DNA of 64,000 nucleotides from contig BSDZ01000003.1 in the NCBI GenBank assembly GCA_030268105.1, forward strand, positions 2,604,001 through 2,668,000. The letters are read 5' to 3'. This DNA comes from Volvox africanus. Lineage: Eukaryota > Chlorophyta > Chlorophyceae > Chlamydomonadales > Volvocaceae. Shown piece by piece: positions 35,101 through 45,680 of this stretch. Both the position numbers and the translations under genes were made by a program. Within the stretch, counting starts at the first letter, position 1; every line of letters begins with the position of its first letter. The notes beneath the pieces are model-generated. The model worked only from the letters and a program-made list of their open reading frames with translations. It was not told where the DNA came from and did no database searches.

Positions 35101-38100
35101 CCTTACTATACATGACACAGGACGGCGGTGTCTCCAATCGTCTCCCTAACCAGTAACCCTTAGGTCACCTTCATTCGGGCAGCAAGCGCCTCCTTTTCCC
35201 GTTGCAGCGCTTGGATGGCAGCCTTCTGCTGCTGCACGACGGAAGTCAAGTCTGCCACCAGCGCTTCGCCCTCCCTCTGTTTAGCTGCTGCGGACTACAT
35301 TTGTGCATGGCCATTCATTTCCATAGGGAAATTCCAGCACGCCATTTGCACATACAAGCACAATTAATTGACATACACGTACTAAAGAGCTTAACATCCT
35401 AAGACTAACTAAATCACGCTCCTTCTGGCATTAGTTGACAGGATATTTGGTAACGCCTGCTAGTTAGCAACAGGCCAATGCTGATGCGAAGGCCCTCACA
35501 TCTTAGCTCCGTGCAAGCTTGGCAAACTAAGGTCCCCGACCACACACAAAAACGATGCGTCACATGCATCAGTTCAGCTGTAATTTCTCCTGCATAGACC
35601 CGAATAACAAAGGGCCAGTGACTTGCAGCGCACCTGCAGCGCCACGCGCAGCTCACCCGCCTCTGCTTGTGCTGTCCGGAGCAATTGCTGCATGGCCTGC
35701 TGTTCCTTATCACTCTCCTGTGCATAGGATGGGGCAGTGTACGAACATAGTTGCAGTCCGATTGCAGACGTGAAAATAACACCGCTGGTGCGCCCTCATA
35801 CAATTCGAAATCATGTTGATAGCATCGCATCACTCACACTTCCTCATAACCGGAACCTTCGGTCAAAGCAATTTCCTTCGCACTGTGCTTCCGCACCTGG
35901 TTGGCTTGCGCGGATTTAATCCGCGCTTACACCTCGACGGCAAAGCCCGAGGCCACTGCACCCACCTTGAGTGCAAACTGCAACTGCACCTTGAGGAACG
36001 CGATTTGCTCCTGCAAGCCAGCACGCTCCTGCTGAGCCTACGTGTCATGAACGTGGAAGATTGCGTGACAGGACAAGCGCAAGGGGTCGCTTGACGTTAT
36101 CGTGAGAGATATGCTAGCCCAAGAGTCCGAACCAGTAATTGGGCCGCAGAAAAACTGCAATTCGCAGGTATGCATGTACGCGTGACGCAGCCCAGTTGCC
36201 GAGATAAAAAGAGCCTTGCCTAGGCAGCCAAGAGGTTCTGAACTGCAAAACTACGAAGTGTGTGTTTTCACTTGCTAATAAGTTAAACAAGTTTCTTAGT
36301 TACCGTTGTCAATATAAAATAAAGGCAGTGCTCGTAATGCATCCTCCCACCTGCAGCGCAGCCGCACCCTTGCCTCGCTCCTCAGCTGCAGCACGCTCCT
36401 TCTCAACCACTGCCCGGAGCGCCTCCTACATCACCGTCGATGCGGTACAAACATGGGGTACATGGTCCCTAAAGTAGCTCACCTTACTGCGCCGACATGG
36501 CCAAAGTCAGTTTATCGCTTTGGGCTGCACATGATAGTATAGTAATTCCCGGCCCCATCCAGTTGGGCTTGCCAAATTCGTAGCAACGTGTATAGATCTT
36601 TCCCATGAAACCCTGTTCATTACGCTACCTAAATCCTCTGAATAAAATCAAGCAGTCCATCAAAATGGTCTCCGTCGTTTATACACCGTGTCGTTGGCCA
36701 CCTGCTTACAAGCGTGCAAGCTGACATACGCCACAGCTTGTATTTATAAGGCACATTGATAGCATTCTCACACACCTCGTGTTGCCGCGCCGCCGTCTCG
36801 AGCTCTTTGTCGTGCTGCGAACGCGTCGCTTGCAGAGCGGCCGTCAGGGTATTAATCTCGGCGCGGGCGTCCACCTCCTTGCGCTGGTGCTCTACCAGCT
36901 GCTGCTCCGCAGTGGCAAGACGGGCCTTCAACACCTCCATCTGAAATGTTTTCGGAGAGAAATAATGATAATTGTTACCGAGGGGCAAACGGGAAAACGG
37001 AAAAACATATATCGCCGCTGCATGGTGGCGATAGGCATCCGAGAGCCGCCAAGTGGCAGCGTTATACAGCTGGTGGTATTTATCTGTATATATCTGTTCG
37101 TTCTCTGGCAACGTCTATAGACGGCGGTGGCGACGTCACACGATATATACACTGCCTCTCAGCCATTGTGCACAGTGCAGACCTGAGAGTTTGCCTCTGC
37201 CATGGTTTCCGCGACCTTCGCCGTCATGGACATAGTCACGGTGCTGCTCTGTTGTAGCGCTGCCTCCAGGGTGGCCACCTTTTGTTCCGCCGCTGCCGCG
37301 GCAGCACGGATTACAGGCAGCTCCCCCAACGCCGTCTGCGCTGTTGCCAGCTGTTCCCGCGCCAATACCTCTGCTGCTGCGGCCCGGCGTCGTTCGCCAT
37401 CCAGAACGGCGGCCGCTGCCTGTTGCTGGTCCAGTAATTGTTTGTTGAGACGCTGCAGATCATCTCGCAGCCTGGATGTCGCCAGCGGCAAAACAGTGGT
37501 CACGCTTTGGCCGTGGTTCTTCTCAAGTACCCCATCCGGAAATATACCATTTATCATCTATCATGCATTCATGGTTCGCACACAACATGGATGGCATGTC
37601 CGCACAGTATACAACGCAACGATCTTGTAGCTTGTGCACTTGAGCATAATTTAATTTCTCGTGCCCTAATGCAAATGGTACGCAGGTATGGTTTACGAAC
37701 CGCGTACTCCTACATAGCTGGCAAATGCAACATCTTTTTTTGCGTGTTCAGGCACGACTGTTATGACATAACTTAAATGCCCCTGGAGTTCCAGTTTCTA
37801 CCCCGACCGAGAGCGGGACAAAGACCCAAAGTTGAGGGCAGGGTGCCCCCATGTCGATGGACGGTGACGGACCCGATTATAGTGACCTGCGAGCTGACCA
37901 GGAGCGGAGTTGAAGCCTTAGTTGATTCGGCAGATTCCGCTGGATGCCGGTGGTGGGTGCTAATCCCGGGAAAAGCACTGATTTCGGAGAAGTCGGCATG
38001 GGAGACCGGGTGAGGGTGCCCCGAAATACCGGGGAAGGTAGCGACTGCCAGGTTAGTGGCCACGGGTGATGTACCCCCCTATCCCACATACAACTTCTTG

Positions 38101-40257
38101 TATTGGTAGAAAGCAGCGGAGAGAAATTAGCACCTGATGGCAGGTAACGATACCATCTTGCCAAATCGTTGGCGAGGTCAGGCCACACGCGGCCCCTCAC
38201 CTGGCCACGTCCTTCTCTAACCCTGAACATCGCATCCGATGCTCCTCTTCCGCGCGGACGTGCGCCGCGATGCGCTGCTGAGACTCGTTGGCAGCATGGC
38301 GTGCGGACTCCAGTTCCTGCCTGTGGATATGTCATTTCGAAACTGCGTTACTGAACTGCAGCCTGATTACTGCTGCCACGGTTGCAGTTTGCATTTAGAT
38401 AACTGCGTTTACAACTTGCCATATAGTATGCGGGCGAAGGGTGACTTATGCCCTGCGGGCCGGGCTGACAATGTTACGACTCGTCAACGCAAGTACCGTT
38501 GGGTGCAGCATCTGCATCAGGACCGGGGTACCATATCTAATCCTCCTTGTGAACATCACCAATCACCTACAGCGCCTTTGAGACCGCAAACGACGCCTCA
38601 CGAAAGCCGTCCTCTATCCTGCGGTGCGCCTCCTCCTGGGCCTCCGTGATGGCCGCCTGCATGGCAACCCGCAGGGACTCTTCTACAGTGTTCCGCCGCT
38701 CGAGCTCATCTGGGGGCAGGACGGGAAAGGATGTAAACTGGCATTGCGGGTGCAGCATTCCATGTGTGTAAGCATTAGGACGGCCATGCGTGCTCACATC
38801 GGGTGAGTGCCCGCTGCATATTAGCTTCTTTGATTGCTTAGATGTAAAAGACACATAGCATCTTTTACGGTGTGTTCTAAGCTTTCTCTATTCCACCCTT
38901 TTCCCTGTCACCTATTTTTCCTCACAAAAGAAATATTCGCGTGTGAAAGCAGACTGTCGCCAGCTCCCTCACCCGTCAACTTGCTAAGCTGGTTGCGCAT
39001 TTCCACTGCTTCCACTTGTAGTCTACGTACTAACGGCGTGTACTCAGACGTCTGCGCGGCTGCGTCTGCAAGCAGAACCTTTATAAGGCGCTGCTGCGGC
39101 TGCAACGGCTGTTGGAGCACCAGAGGACTCGGCTGCCCCTGATCGGGCGTGGGCAATAAATCCTCCGCTGTACCCGATTCGTCCCGTTCTCCGTGGTGGT
39201 GCAGCTCGTCTCTGGCATCTAGTACCGTGTCGGGATCACCATCCTCCACTCCTCGTGAACGCGCTTGCCAGTTCCCGTGAGCAGGCTTCGACACAGCAAC
39301 GGTCACAGATGTCTTGCCGTTATGATCCTCGGCCATGGCATGGTCTTTGGATTGCTGCGACGCCGGTGATGCGCCTTGCCCTTGTCCCTGCAGATGGAGA
39401 CCGGCATGCTGAGGCCGTGGTGGTTGATGCTGCCCTATCCGCTGCTGCTGTGGCCTGCTTTTGCATATGCCGACGGTTTCGGGCTGCGATCGGTTCTGCC
39501 GGTTGGGAGGTTGAATTATGGGCTGGGGCACCCCAGTTGCCACTGGTCGCGGCGCTGGGGAGGGGTATGAAGAAGGGGCTGATGCGGCCTGCACCACTGG
39601 GAGGGGCTGGAAGCTCTGGAGCTGCATTGCGGCATACTGTTGCGCTGCTTGAACGTCGTAAGGCGCAGCGAGGGCTTCAACACTGCTAATCGTGTCCAAC
39701 TGCGTCACATGCGCCAGCACCGTTGCCAGCGCCTGCATGTAGTTCGGCAACTGGCAGACAGGGTTGCCGGCAACTTGCAGACAACGCAAGCTCATGCAGC
39801 CTACGAGGACGGCAAATGCCTGTAGGTTATGTAGCTGGTTGTGCTTCAAATTGAGTTGTCGGAGCTTGTATTGTGGACCCTGCAGCGCCGTCAGCCCGGC
39901 GATGGTAGTTATGTAGTTGTAGGACAGGTTTAACTGCTCGAGGTGGATTAGCCCATCCAGTCCCTGCACGGCTTGGAGGCGATTGCTGGCGAGATTGAGC
40001 GATGTAAGGCGCGTCAAACCGCGGAGGGACCCAGAGTCCAGGCTTCCGACGGCATTTGACGAGAGGTTCAGGTCCACCAGGTTGGTTAGGCCCTGCAAAC
40101 CTTCAACGCGAGTTATATTGTTCCCATGCAAGCATAGCATCTGCAACCCTGTCAGACGGTGAAGTTCGGGAACCTGACTGATGCTGAGGAGACCCTGGCC
40201 TATACATGAGACGCTCTCTCCGGTCTCGGGATCAATAATTGCAGAGGAGGATCTCAT
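32110..40257 (-). CDS. VFL1: LRR plus coiled-coil centriolar protein, probable VFL1/LRRCC1 orthologue
   Basis: Exons (minus): 40257-38973, 38709-38571, 38320-38222, 37471-37183, 36940-36776, 36425-36351, 36037-35966, 35717-35634, 35294-35169, 34701-34555, 34184-34035, 33790-33719, 33461-33346, 33143-32974, 32489-32110. Total 3369 nt, 1122 aa, all phases consistent. Residues about 30-190 are SDS22-like leucine-rich repeats (LQMLCLHGNNI, LVDLNLSSNAV, LTSLNLASNRL, LEQLNLSYNYI, LRQLNLKHNQL) closed by a cap. Residues about 195-410 are Pro/Gln-rich linker, and the rest is nearly continuous coiled coil, for example KEVDARAEINTLTAAL. Chlamydomonas VFL1 has the same plan and similar length (about 1180 aa) and sets basal-body position and flagellar number. 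LRRCC1 is its animal counterpart. Orthology is inferred from architecture; other LRR-coiled-coil proteins are possible. Confidence 0.75.
37776..38091 (-). repeat. dispersed intronic repeat, copy B (near full length)
   Basis: About 316 bp, the reverse complement of copy C at the right edge with only scattered differences. One end reads TGTGGGATAGGGGGGTACAT and the other CCAGGGGCAT. It lies in the VFL1-like intron 37472-38221. No coding capacity, poly-A tail or clear terminal inverted repeat is seen. Confidence 0.92.
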
Positions 40258-40600
40258 GAAAAAAGACAGCAGCTCAGAAATTTTCTGTCCAATTTAAAGA
40301 GTGGCACTGAGGCAAAACATGTGTGAGGCCACCTGAGCCGTGGTCAACGGACGTATATAGAACATTCCTAATTATAAAGGTACTGCGTATACAAAAGCAC
40401 ATTTGGACCATCGATATTAGAAAATAACTCGTCAGACGACAGACAGAACCAAAACAAAAGCGGTGTACGACTCCTGCGAGGAAATCTTGCGGTAAGCGAA
40501 CAATAGGGATAAGTATGTCATCGGACACTATATTTGCGAGAACAAAGTCATAGTGGAATACCCAGCTTGCAGGTGCTGCTTGTGCATAATGCATACTACC
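40258..40600. promoter_or_regulatory. shared upstream region of VFL1-like (-) and HDR (+)
   Basis: 343 bp separate the two divergent start codons, so both promoters and 5' UTRs must lie here unless they overlap the genes. I could not assign a TATA box with confidence. Confidence 0.5.
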
Positions 40601-42478
40601 ATGACGAGCCGGCCAGCGGCCTTCAACGGCGTTAGGCCCCGCTCTTATGGTGCTGCATTACGGCTAGTTCCCGCGTCTCGATCTCTGGTTCCGGTATTGC
40701 AGGCCGTCGCTGCAGGTTTGTCTGCGTTGTGTTGGTGGTTTACTTGCCATCTCACTGAACTCCTTATTAGATTAATGTGATTGGTTACTAGCAGTATCAT
40801 TAAATGTCTATGTACTCTTCGAGTCTTGGCTGCGACGCTAACTCCGTCGCATCTGGACGCGCGTGTCCACGCAGGCGCGACGGAGGCAGCACCGATTGAC
40901 GGCCGGGCACTGCGGCGTTCATTGAACCAGACGGGTCGCTATGTGCGGCAGCCTACCAATGATCCTATTAGCCAACAGCTGATGGATGAGCACGGCGTGG
41001 GGTACTCCACGAATGGATTAGTGGCCCAGATGCGGACTCAGGGCAACGTCTGGAAGCAGGGCGAGGTGACCGTTAAGCTGGCGAAAGCCTATGGCTATTG
41101 CTGGGGTGTCGAACGTGCTGTGCGTATGGCTTATGAGGCCCGCCAAGCACATCCGGACCGGAAGCTTTTCGTTACCAACGAAATTATTCACAATCCAGAG
41201 GTCAATCAGGCGAGTGGCGATTCGACCTATGTGTGGCGATTCGACTGTGGGTTATGAGATGTACTAATCCTCCATGAAGGTCTGCCGATGGTGTCAGCCA
41301 GGGGGTATTCTGCGACCCACTGCTGCAAATTGCCGAGTTAAGGGGCCACTTCTGCTGACCCCCGTGCGACCAGGATGTGTTTGGATGCAGTCCTCAATCT
41401 AGTCAAGCAATGACACATAACGAGCAATTACCTGAATAGGTCCATAGACATTCTTTCGCCGGTAGCCTGCACCTCACCAAACAATTGTCACGCACCTTTT
41501 GCTATCCTTCAACGATTACAGCGGCTCACAGAAATGAACATCGAGATCATCGAGGACCAAGGGAAGGGGAAGGACTACAGCCATATCCGCAGCGGCGACG
41601 TTGTTATTTTCCCTGCATTCGGTGCGACTGTGCAAGAGCTGAACGACTTCCGTGACAAGGGCGTGCAGATGGTGGACACGACCTGCCCATGGGTCGCCAA
41701 GGTGTGGAATTCAGTCGACACGCATACACGTAAGCAATTCACGTCCATCATTCATGGCAAGTATTCCCATGAGGAGACCATTGCCACAGCCTCCTTCGCG
41801 ACCAACTACGTTATCGTGAAGGATCTTAAAGAGGCCCAGTACGTGTGCGACTACATCTTGCACGGCGGCAACAGAGAGGAGTTTATGGCCAAGTTTGAGA
41901 GGGCGTTGTCAAAGGGCTTTGACCCCGACGTTATGCTGGAACGTGTCGGCCTTGCCAACCAGACCACTATGCTGAAGGGCGAGACCCAGCAAATCGGCAA
42001 GATGCTGGAGGCGACCATGATGCAGAAGTATGGCCCTGCCGAGCTTAACAAGCACTTCCTCCTTATGGAGACTATCTGCGACGCGACACAGGAGCGGCAG
42101 GACGCATTGTACGACATGGTTGCGGACCCCGAGGTGGACTTCATGCTTGTAGTGGGCGGTTTCAACTCTTCTAACACCAGCCACTTGCAGGAGATCGCGG
42201 AGCATAAGGGCTTGCCGTCGTTCTGGGTTGACAGTGCAGCACGCATTGATGTGGCCACGAACACCATATTGCACAAGTTGGCGCACGGGGAGCTGCGTGA
42301 GACAGTCGGCTGGTTGACGCCGGGCAAGCCGGTGACAATTGGCATCACTTCGGGCGCGTCCACACCTGACCGCGCGGTGGAGGAAGTGCTGCAGAAGGTA
42401 TTTCAGATTTACGACCCCAGCTTCAAGGGCATCGCACTTAAGGACTGTGGTCGCATGTCAACGCCCGAAGAGCATTGA
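40601..42478 (+). CDS. HDR: 4-hydroxy-3-methylbut-2-enyl diphosphate reductase, plastid
   Basis: Last enzyme of the plastid MEP pathway; it reduces HMBPP to IPP and DMAPP with a [4Fe-4S] cluster. Exons 40601-40715, 40824-41209 and 41522-42478 give 485 aa. The N-terminus (MTSRPAAFNGVRPRSYG, Arg/Ser/Ala-rich, few acids) looks like a chloroplast transit peptide. Cluster cysteines are in AYGYCWGVERA (about C131), DTTCPWVAK (about C222) and METICDATQ (about C353). Substrate-binding segments TNEIIHNPEVN and HGKYSHEET are present. Length and the long insert match the cyanobacterial/plant form, not E. coli IspH (about 316 aa). Intron 2 uses a GC donor. The acceptor of exon 2 within the transit region (40823) is the only soft point; an in-frame ATG a few codons upstream of 40601 is possible. 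Confidence 0.96.
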
Positions 42479-43187
42479 TGTCTGATGACGATGCATGCGC
42501 ACTAGCGGCGTACTCGCCATCGAAGGTACTGCACCTAGTGCTGTCGTACAAGTTTGAGAGCACAACCTGCCAACAAATACTACGGTAGTGTTGCAAGGGC
42601 GTTCTTATTCTTGGAATAGGAGACGGTCATGTGGCGGGCTAATTAATCCATAACGATCATTTATCGTTAAGAAGTGATTGGCATGGATACCATGCAAGGA
42701 ACGTGAGTGTGCTGTTTTTTGCTTTTTGAAGGCAAATTCTGCATGCTCAGACTTCTTTCTTCAGTATGTCGGTACGCACAATACCTTCTGAGTGTGTGTA
42801 ACACGCCAGCCAACGTTTCCTGCTATTATTGGCTTAGGAGCATAGGTCGAATGGGTCAGTCGGGAGAGTACAACAATGCTGGGGGAGAGCTGTAGGTTAA
42901 ATACCTTAAGGGGTCACCCTTTTGATGTGAGTTTACCATTGCAAATTGCCGGGCCTTTCACCGATGGCCTTTGAGCGCAATCCGCTTTGGTGTTCTTCTC
43001 ATCTTGGGCCGACTCGATGTTCACTAATTCGCTGGGTACATAGGTTGTGTAACAGATTATTTAGGAAACACGTTGTCTGGTGCTGCTGTCACTTCATGGC
43101 CTTCTGGTCACATGCCAAGTGCAGAAACGGCCACGGTCAAGCATCTACTGCACCTGCAGACAATTGCTTTTCTTTCGCAAGTGATGT
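42479..43187. other. intergenic, convergent gene ends
   Basis: Holds the HDR 3' UTR and the end of the minus-strand gene at 43221. A plus-strand TGTAA at 42797-42801 and a minus-strand TGTAA at 43188-43192 are candidate signals. Nothing else was recognised. Confidence 0.5.
42797..42801 (+). terminator. putative TGTAA polyadenylation signal of HDR
   Basis: TGTAA about 320 nt after the HDR stop codon. Position-based call. Confidence 0.45.
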
Positions 43188-43220
43188 TTACAATGGCGCC
43201 GTGCAGAGTAATGTACAAGT

Positions 43221-45362
43221 TCACGAGCGGCGAACATAAATCTTCACAGCACGATCCACCATTGCACGCCATTTGGTGGCGCTGTCTTTTCCGCGTCCGT
43301 TGGGTCCACGTAGCGAAGGGAATTCACTTGTTTTGCCCTGGGCATCCAAGAAGACAATATAGAGCGTTTCACCGCGCCCACAGCTTAGGATCTCGCCAGC
43401 GAAAGCGTCGTTCAGGGCTGTGGCCAAATCGCTGCGGGTCTGGAGGGCCTGCCGAGACAGCTTGATGCCCCAACGCACGCCCGCGTGAAAGCACTTGACT
43501 AGCCGTTGGTCTGCAAGCACAACAGAACGTGACTTCAATCTCCTCATCAGCGCGCGCTCAACCTTTCAGGCAGGATGTCAAATGACTTCGCAGGGCAGGC
43601 CGGTACAGCACCTGGTGCACGCGCGCTGATGACCGTGCTGAGCACGGAGTTGACACGTGCAGAATTGTAATGATACCCGCGGGACCTGAACACGATCTAG
43701 AGATCCTTGCTGGGCATACCTGCCACCTGTCCCGTTGTTTTTGCTTGTTCCTTCACGGCAGCGCTCGCTGCTGCTGCCGCAGCTTCCAATGAGCTGAGGT
43801 GTTGCTCCGCCATCTGCTGCTGTAGCTGTTCAAGCAGCAATTGCTGCTGCAGTGCCACTGCTCGGTTAATTTCCGGCTCGGATTCCGTGGCCAATCCATC
43901 ATTGACACCCGCTGCCTCCCTGTCTTGCACTGCGATGGCATGGCTACGGTACCGGTCGAGGTCCCTGGTGTTCTGTCGGGCGAGGGAATGCACCCTGTTT
44001 GCGTTAATGTCAGTCAGGGAGAAGCCTGGAAATCCGCACAGGCTTACAGAAGTACCTAGCTAATCTATAACAAGAGCCCTGGCTCGGGCAAAGGGCGTCC
44101 GAAGCATCAAAGCCACGCAACAGAGAAAGCACTGCGGGCTGATGTGGACTCGTACGTCTCAGTTGCAGGGCGGCGCATACGTTACCTGCATGCCTTGCTG
44201 ATGGGGCCCAGGTCCCTCGGCCTTTGGAGCGCTAGCAGCAGGGTCTGTCCGAATGGGCACAGCACTGCGAGGATTTGCAGACGCGCCCGTTTGGCAAGCC
44301 ATGCGCTGTTCTTGATCTTGGACCCGCTCTCGCCGCCGTTCTCTCTCATAACGCTGTTCCCGTTCCTGCCGTTCTCGGTCCCGCTGCTTTCCGCCCTCCT
44401 GGTCCGCCCTGCTGCCTTCCCGATCGCCTTTGCTACCGTCCCGGCTGCTGCCTGTGGCAGATTTACCGTGCATGGTGCGAAGAGAGTCCTTTGAGAGAGG
44501 ACAGCGCAATAACACCCGATTGCAAGGGAAAAGCCCCTTCGTATTTAAGGGCTCCGAACGCCACAGATACAAACGAAAGATCATTTACCTAGGTCAAACA
44601 GTCTCTGGCGCGATCCAGACGTGCATTGCCTGCGTACCATTCTGCCTACGGAGAAGTCCTCGACCTTAACATGACTAAAAACCCGCGACATTCGGAGACA
44701 ATAGCAAGGATAAGTGCGCCTGTGCAATGTTGCCTGAACCTGGTGCGTACTGCCATCGGCTGCCCAGGATGTACGAAATTTGCAGGTTTGGAGCCCCACA
44801 GTCGTAACCCCAGCCCCTGGACAGCGCATGAGCGGCATGCTTTCATCTTACCCCCTCTGTGCCGCTTGCAAGCCTGAGTTTCTGACTCCAATTCCGACTC
44901 CTCCGAGGTGCTGGAGGTGCGCGTGGACTCGTACTCGTCATCATCAGACTGATCGGATTCCCCTTCCTCTTCCTCCTCAAACTCTGCATTGTCGCTATCG
45001 TCCACACCCTGCACGCGTCGCTGCCGTTGCCGTGTACTCTGAGGGGATGTCCGTTTCCGGTGGCCACCGATACCGACTGCACTGCGGCCATTGTCACGTT
45101 CATGTTCACGGTCCCGCTCCCGCTCCCGTTCACCCTCCTTTTCTGCCCGGGACCGCTTTACCACGCCTCCAACAGCCCCTGCCCCCTCTGAGCGAGTGTC
45201 CTTCTCCCGGTGGTGCTGCTGTAGTTGCTTTCCAGCGGCGTTTGAGTCGAAAGAAAGGCCATAGGTTGGATTGGCTCGTCGGGAGGTTCGTGTAAGTCCA
45301 TTTAGCTCCCTATGGACCTGTCGCACAAGAGCTTCCGTTTTCGGGTCAATTTCTGCGGCCAT
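43221..45362 (-). CDS. unrecognised protein: charged low-complexity region, Gln/Ala coiled coil, compact C-terminal domain
   Basis: Exons (minus) 45362-44852, 44451-44186, 43972-43720, 43510-43221 give 439 aa with matching phases. The first 35 residues look ordered (MAAEIDPKTEALVRQVHREL). Then come RE/RD repeats and an acidic Glu/Asp/Ser block (residues about 65-170), more Arg/Glu repeats, and a Gln/Ala helix (VALQQQLLLEQLQQQMAEQ). The C-terminal 95 residues are ordered (from LVKCFHAGVRWGIKL to KWRAMVDRAVKIYVR). Their alternation, including YIVFLDAQGKTSEFP, loosely recalls PB1/AUX-IAA-type domains, but this is a weak visual impression. The RE/RD and acidic composition is common in nuclear RNA-processing and transcription proteins. 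The start lies 318 bp from the divergent SF3B3 gene. No function is assigned. Confidence 0.7.
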
Positions 45363-45680
45363 GCAGCGCTAGGCAATCGTTGGAACCCTTTTTTAGCCCC
45401 TGGTTTTCCGAAAGAACTACTTAATTACCCGCCGCTGAAAAGGCTACCGGTTCTTTAATCGATCTATAGGAGCGATGGGCCGGTTAGTACTACATTTTTG
45501 GGCGCGGTACCAGTACCTATTTTTTTAATGAAATTTCACAGTTTTCAACGCATGTCAGCCCCTGGGACGAGTAACTGGGGCAGCAATGGCCCCTATTTCT
45601 TGAGCAGATAGAAGTTAGGACACGAGGACTAGGGACGCCAACTTTTTTAGTACCCAGCAGGGCTAAGGCCCCTGGGCAAC
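45363..45680. promoter_or_regulatory. shared upstream region of the 43-45 kb gene (-) and SF3B3 (+)
   Basis: 318 bp between divergent start codons. It contains several A/T runs but no motif I can assign with confidence. Confidence 0.45.

Noticed and set aside
37773..38335. 96- and 152-codon minus frames, and similar plus frames at 63653-63984
   Set aside because: They translate the dispersed repeat. Similar peptides at both loci reflect the repeat DNA, not a conserved protein.
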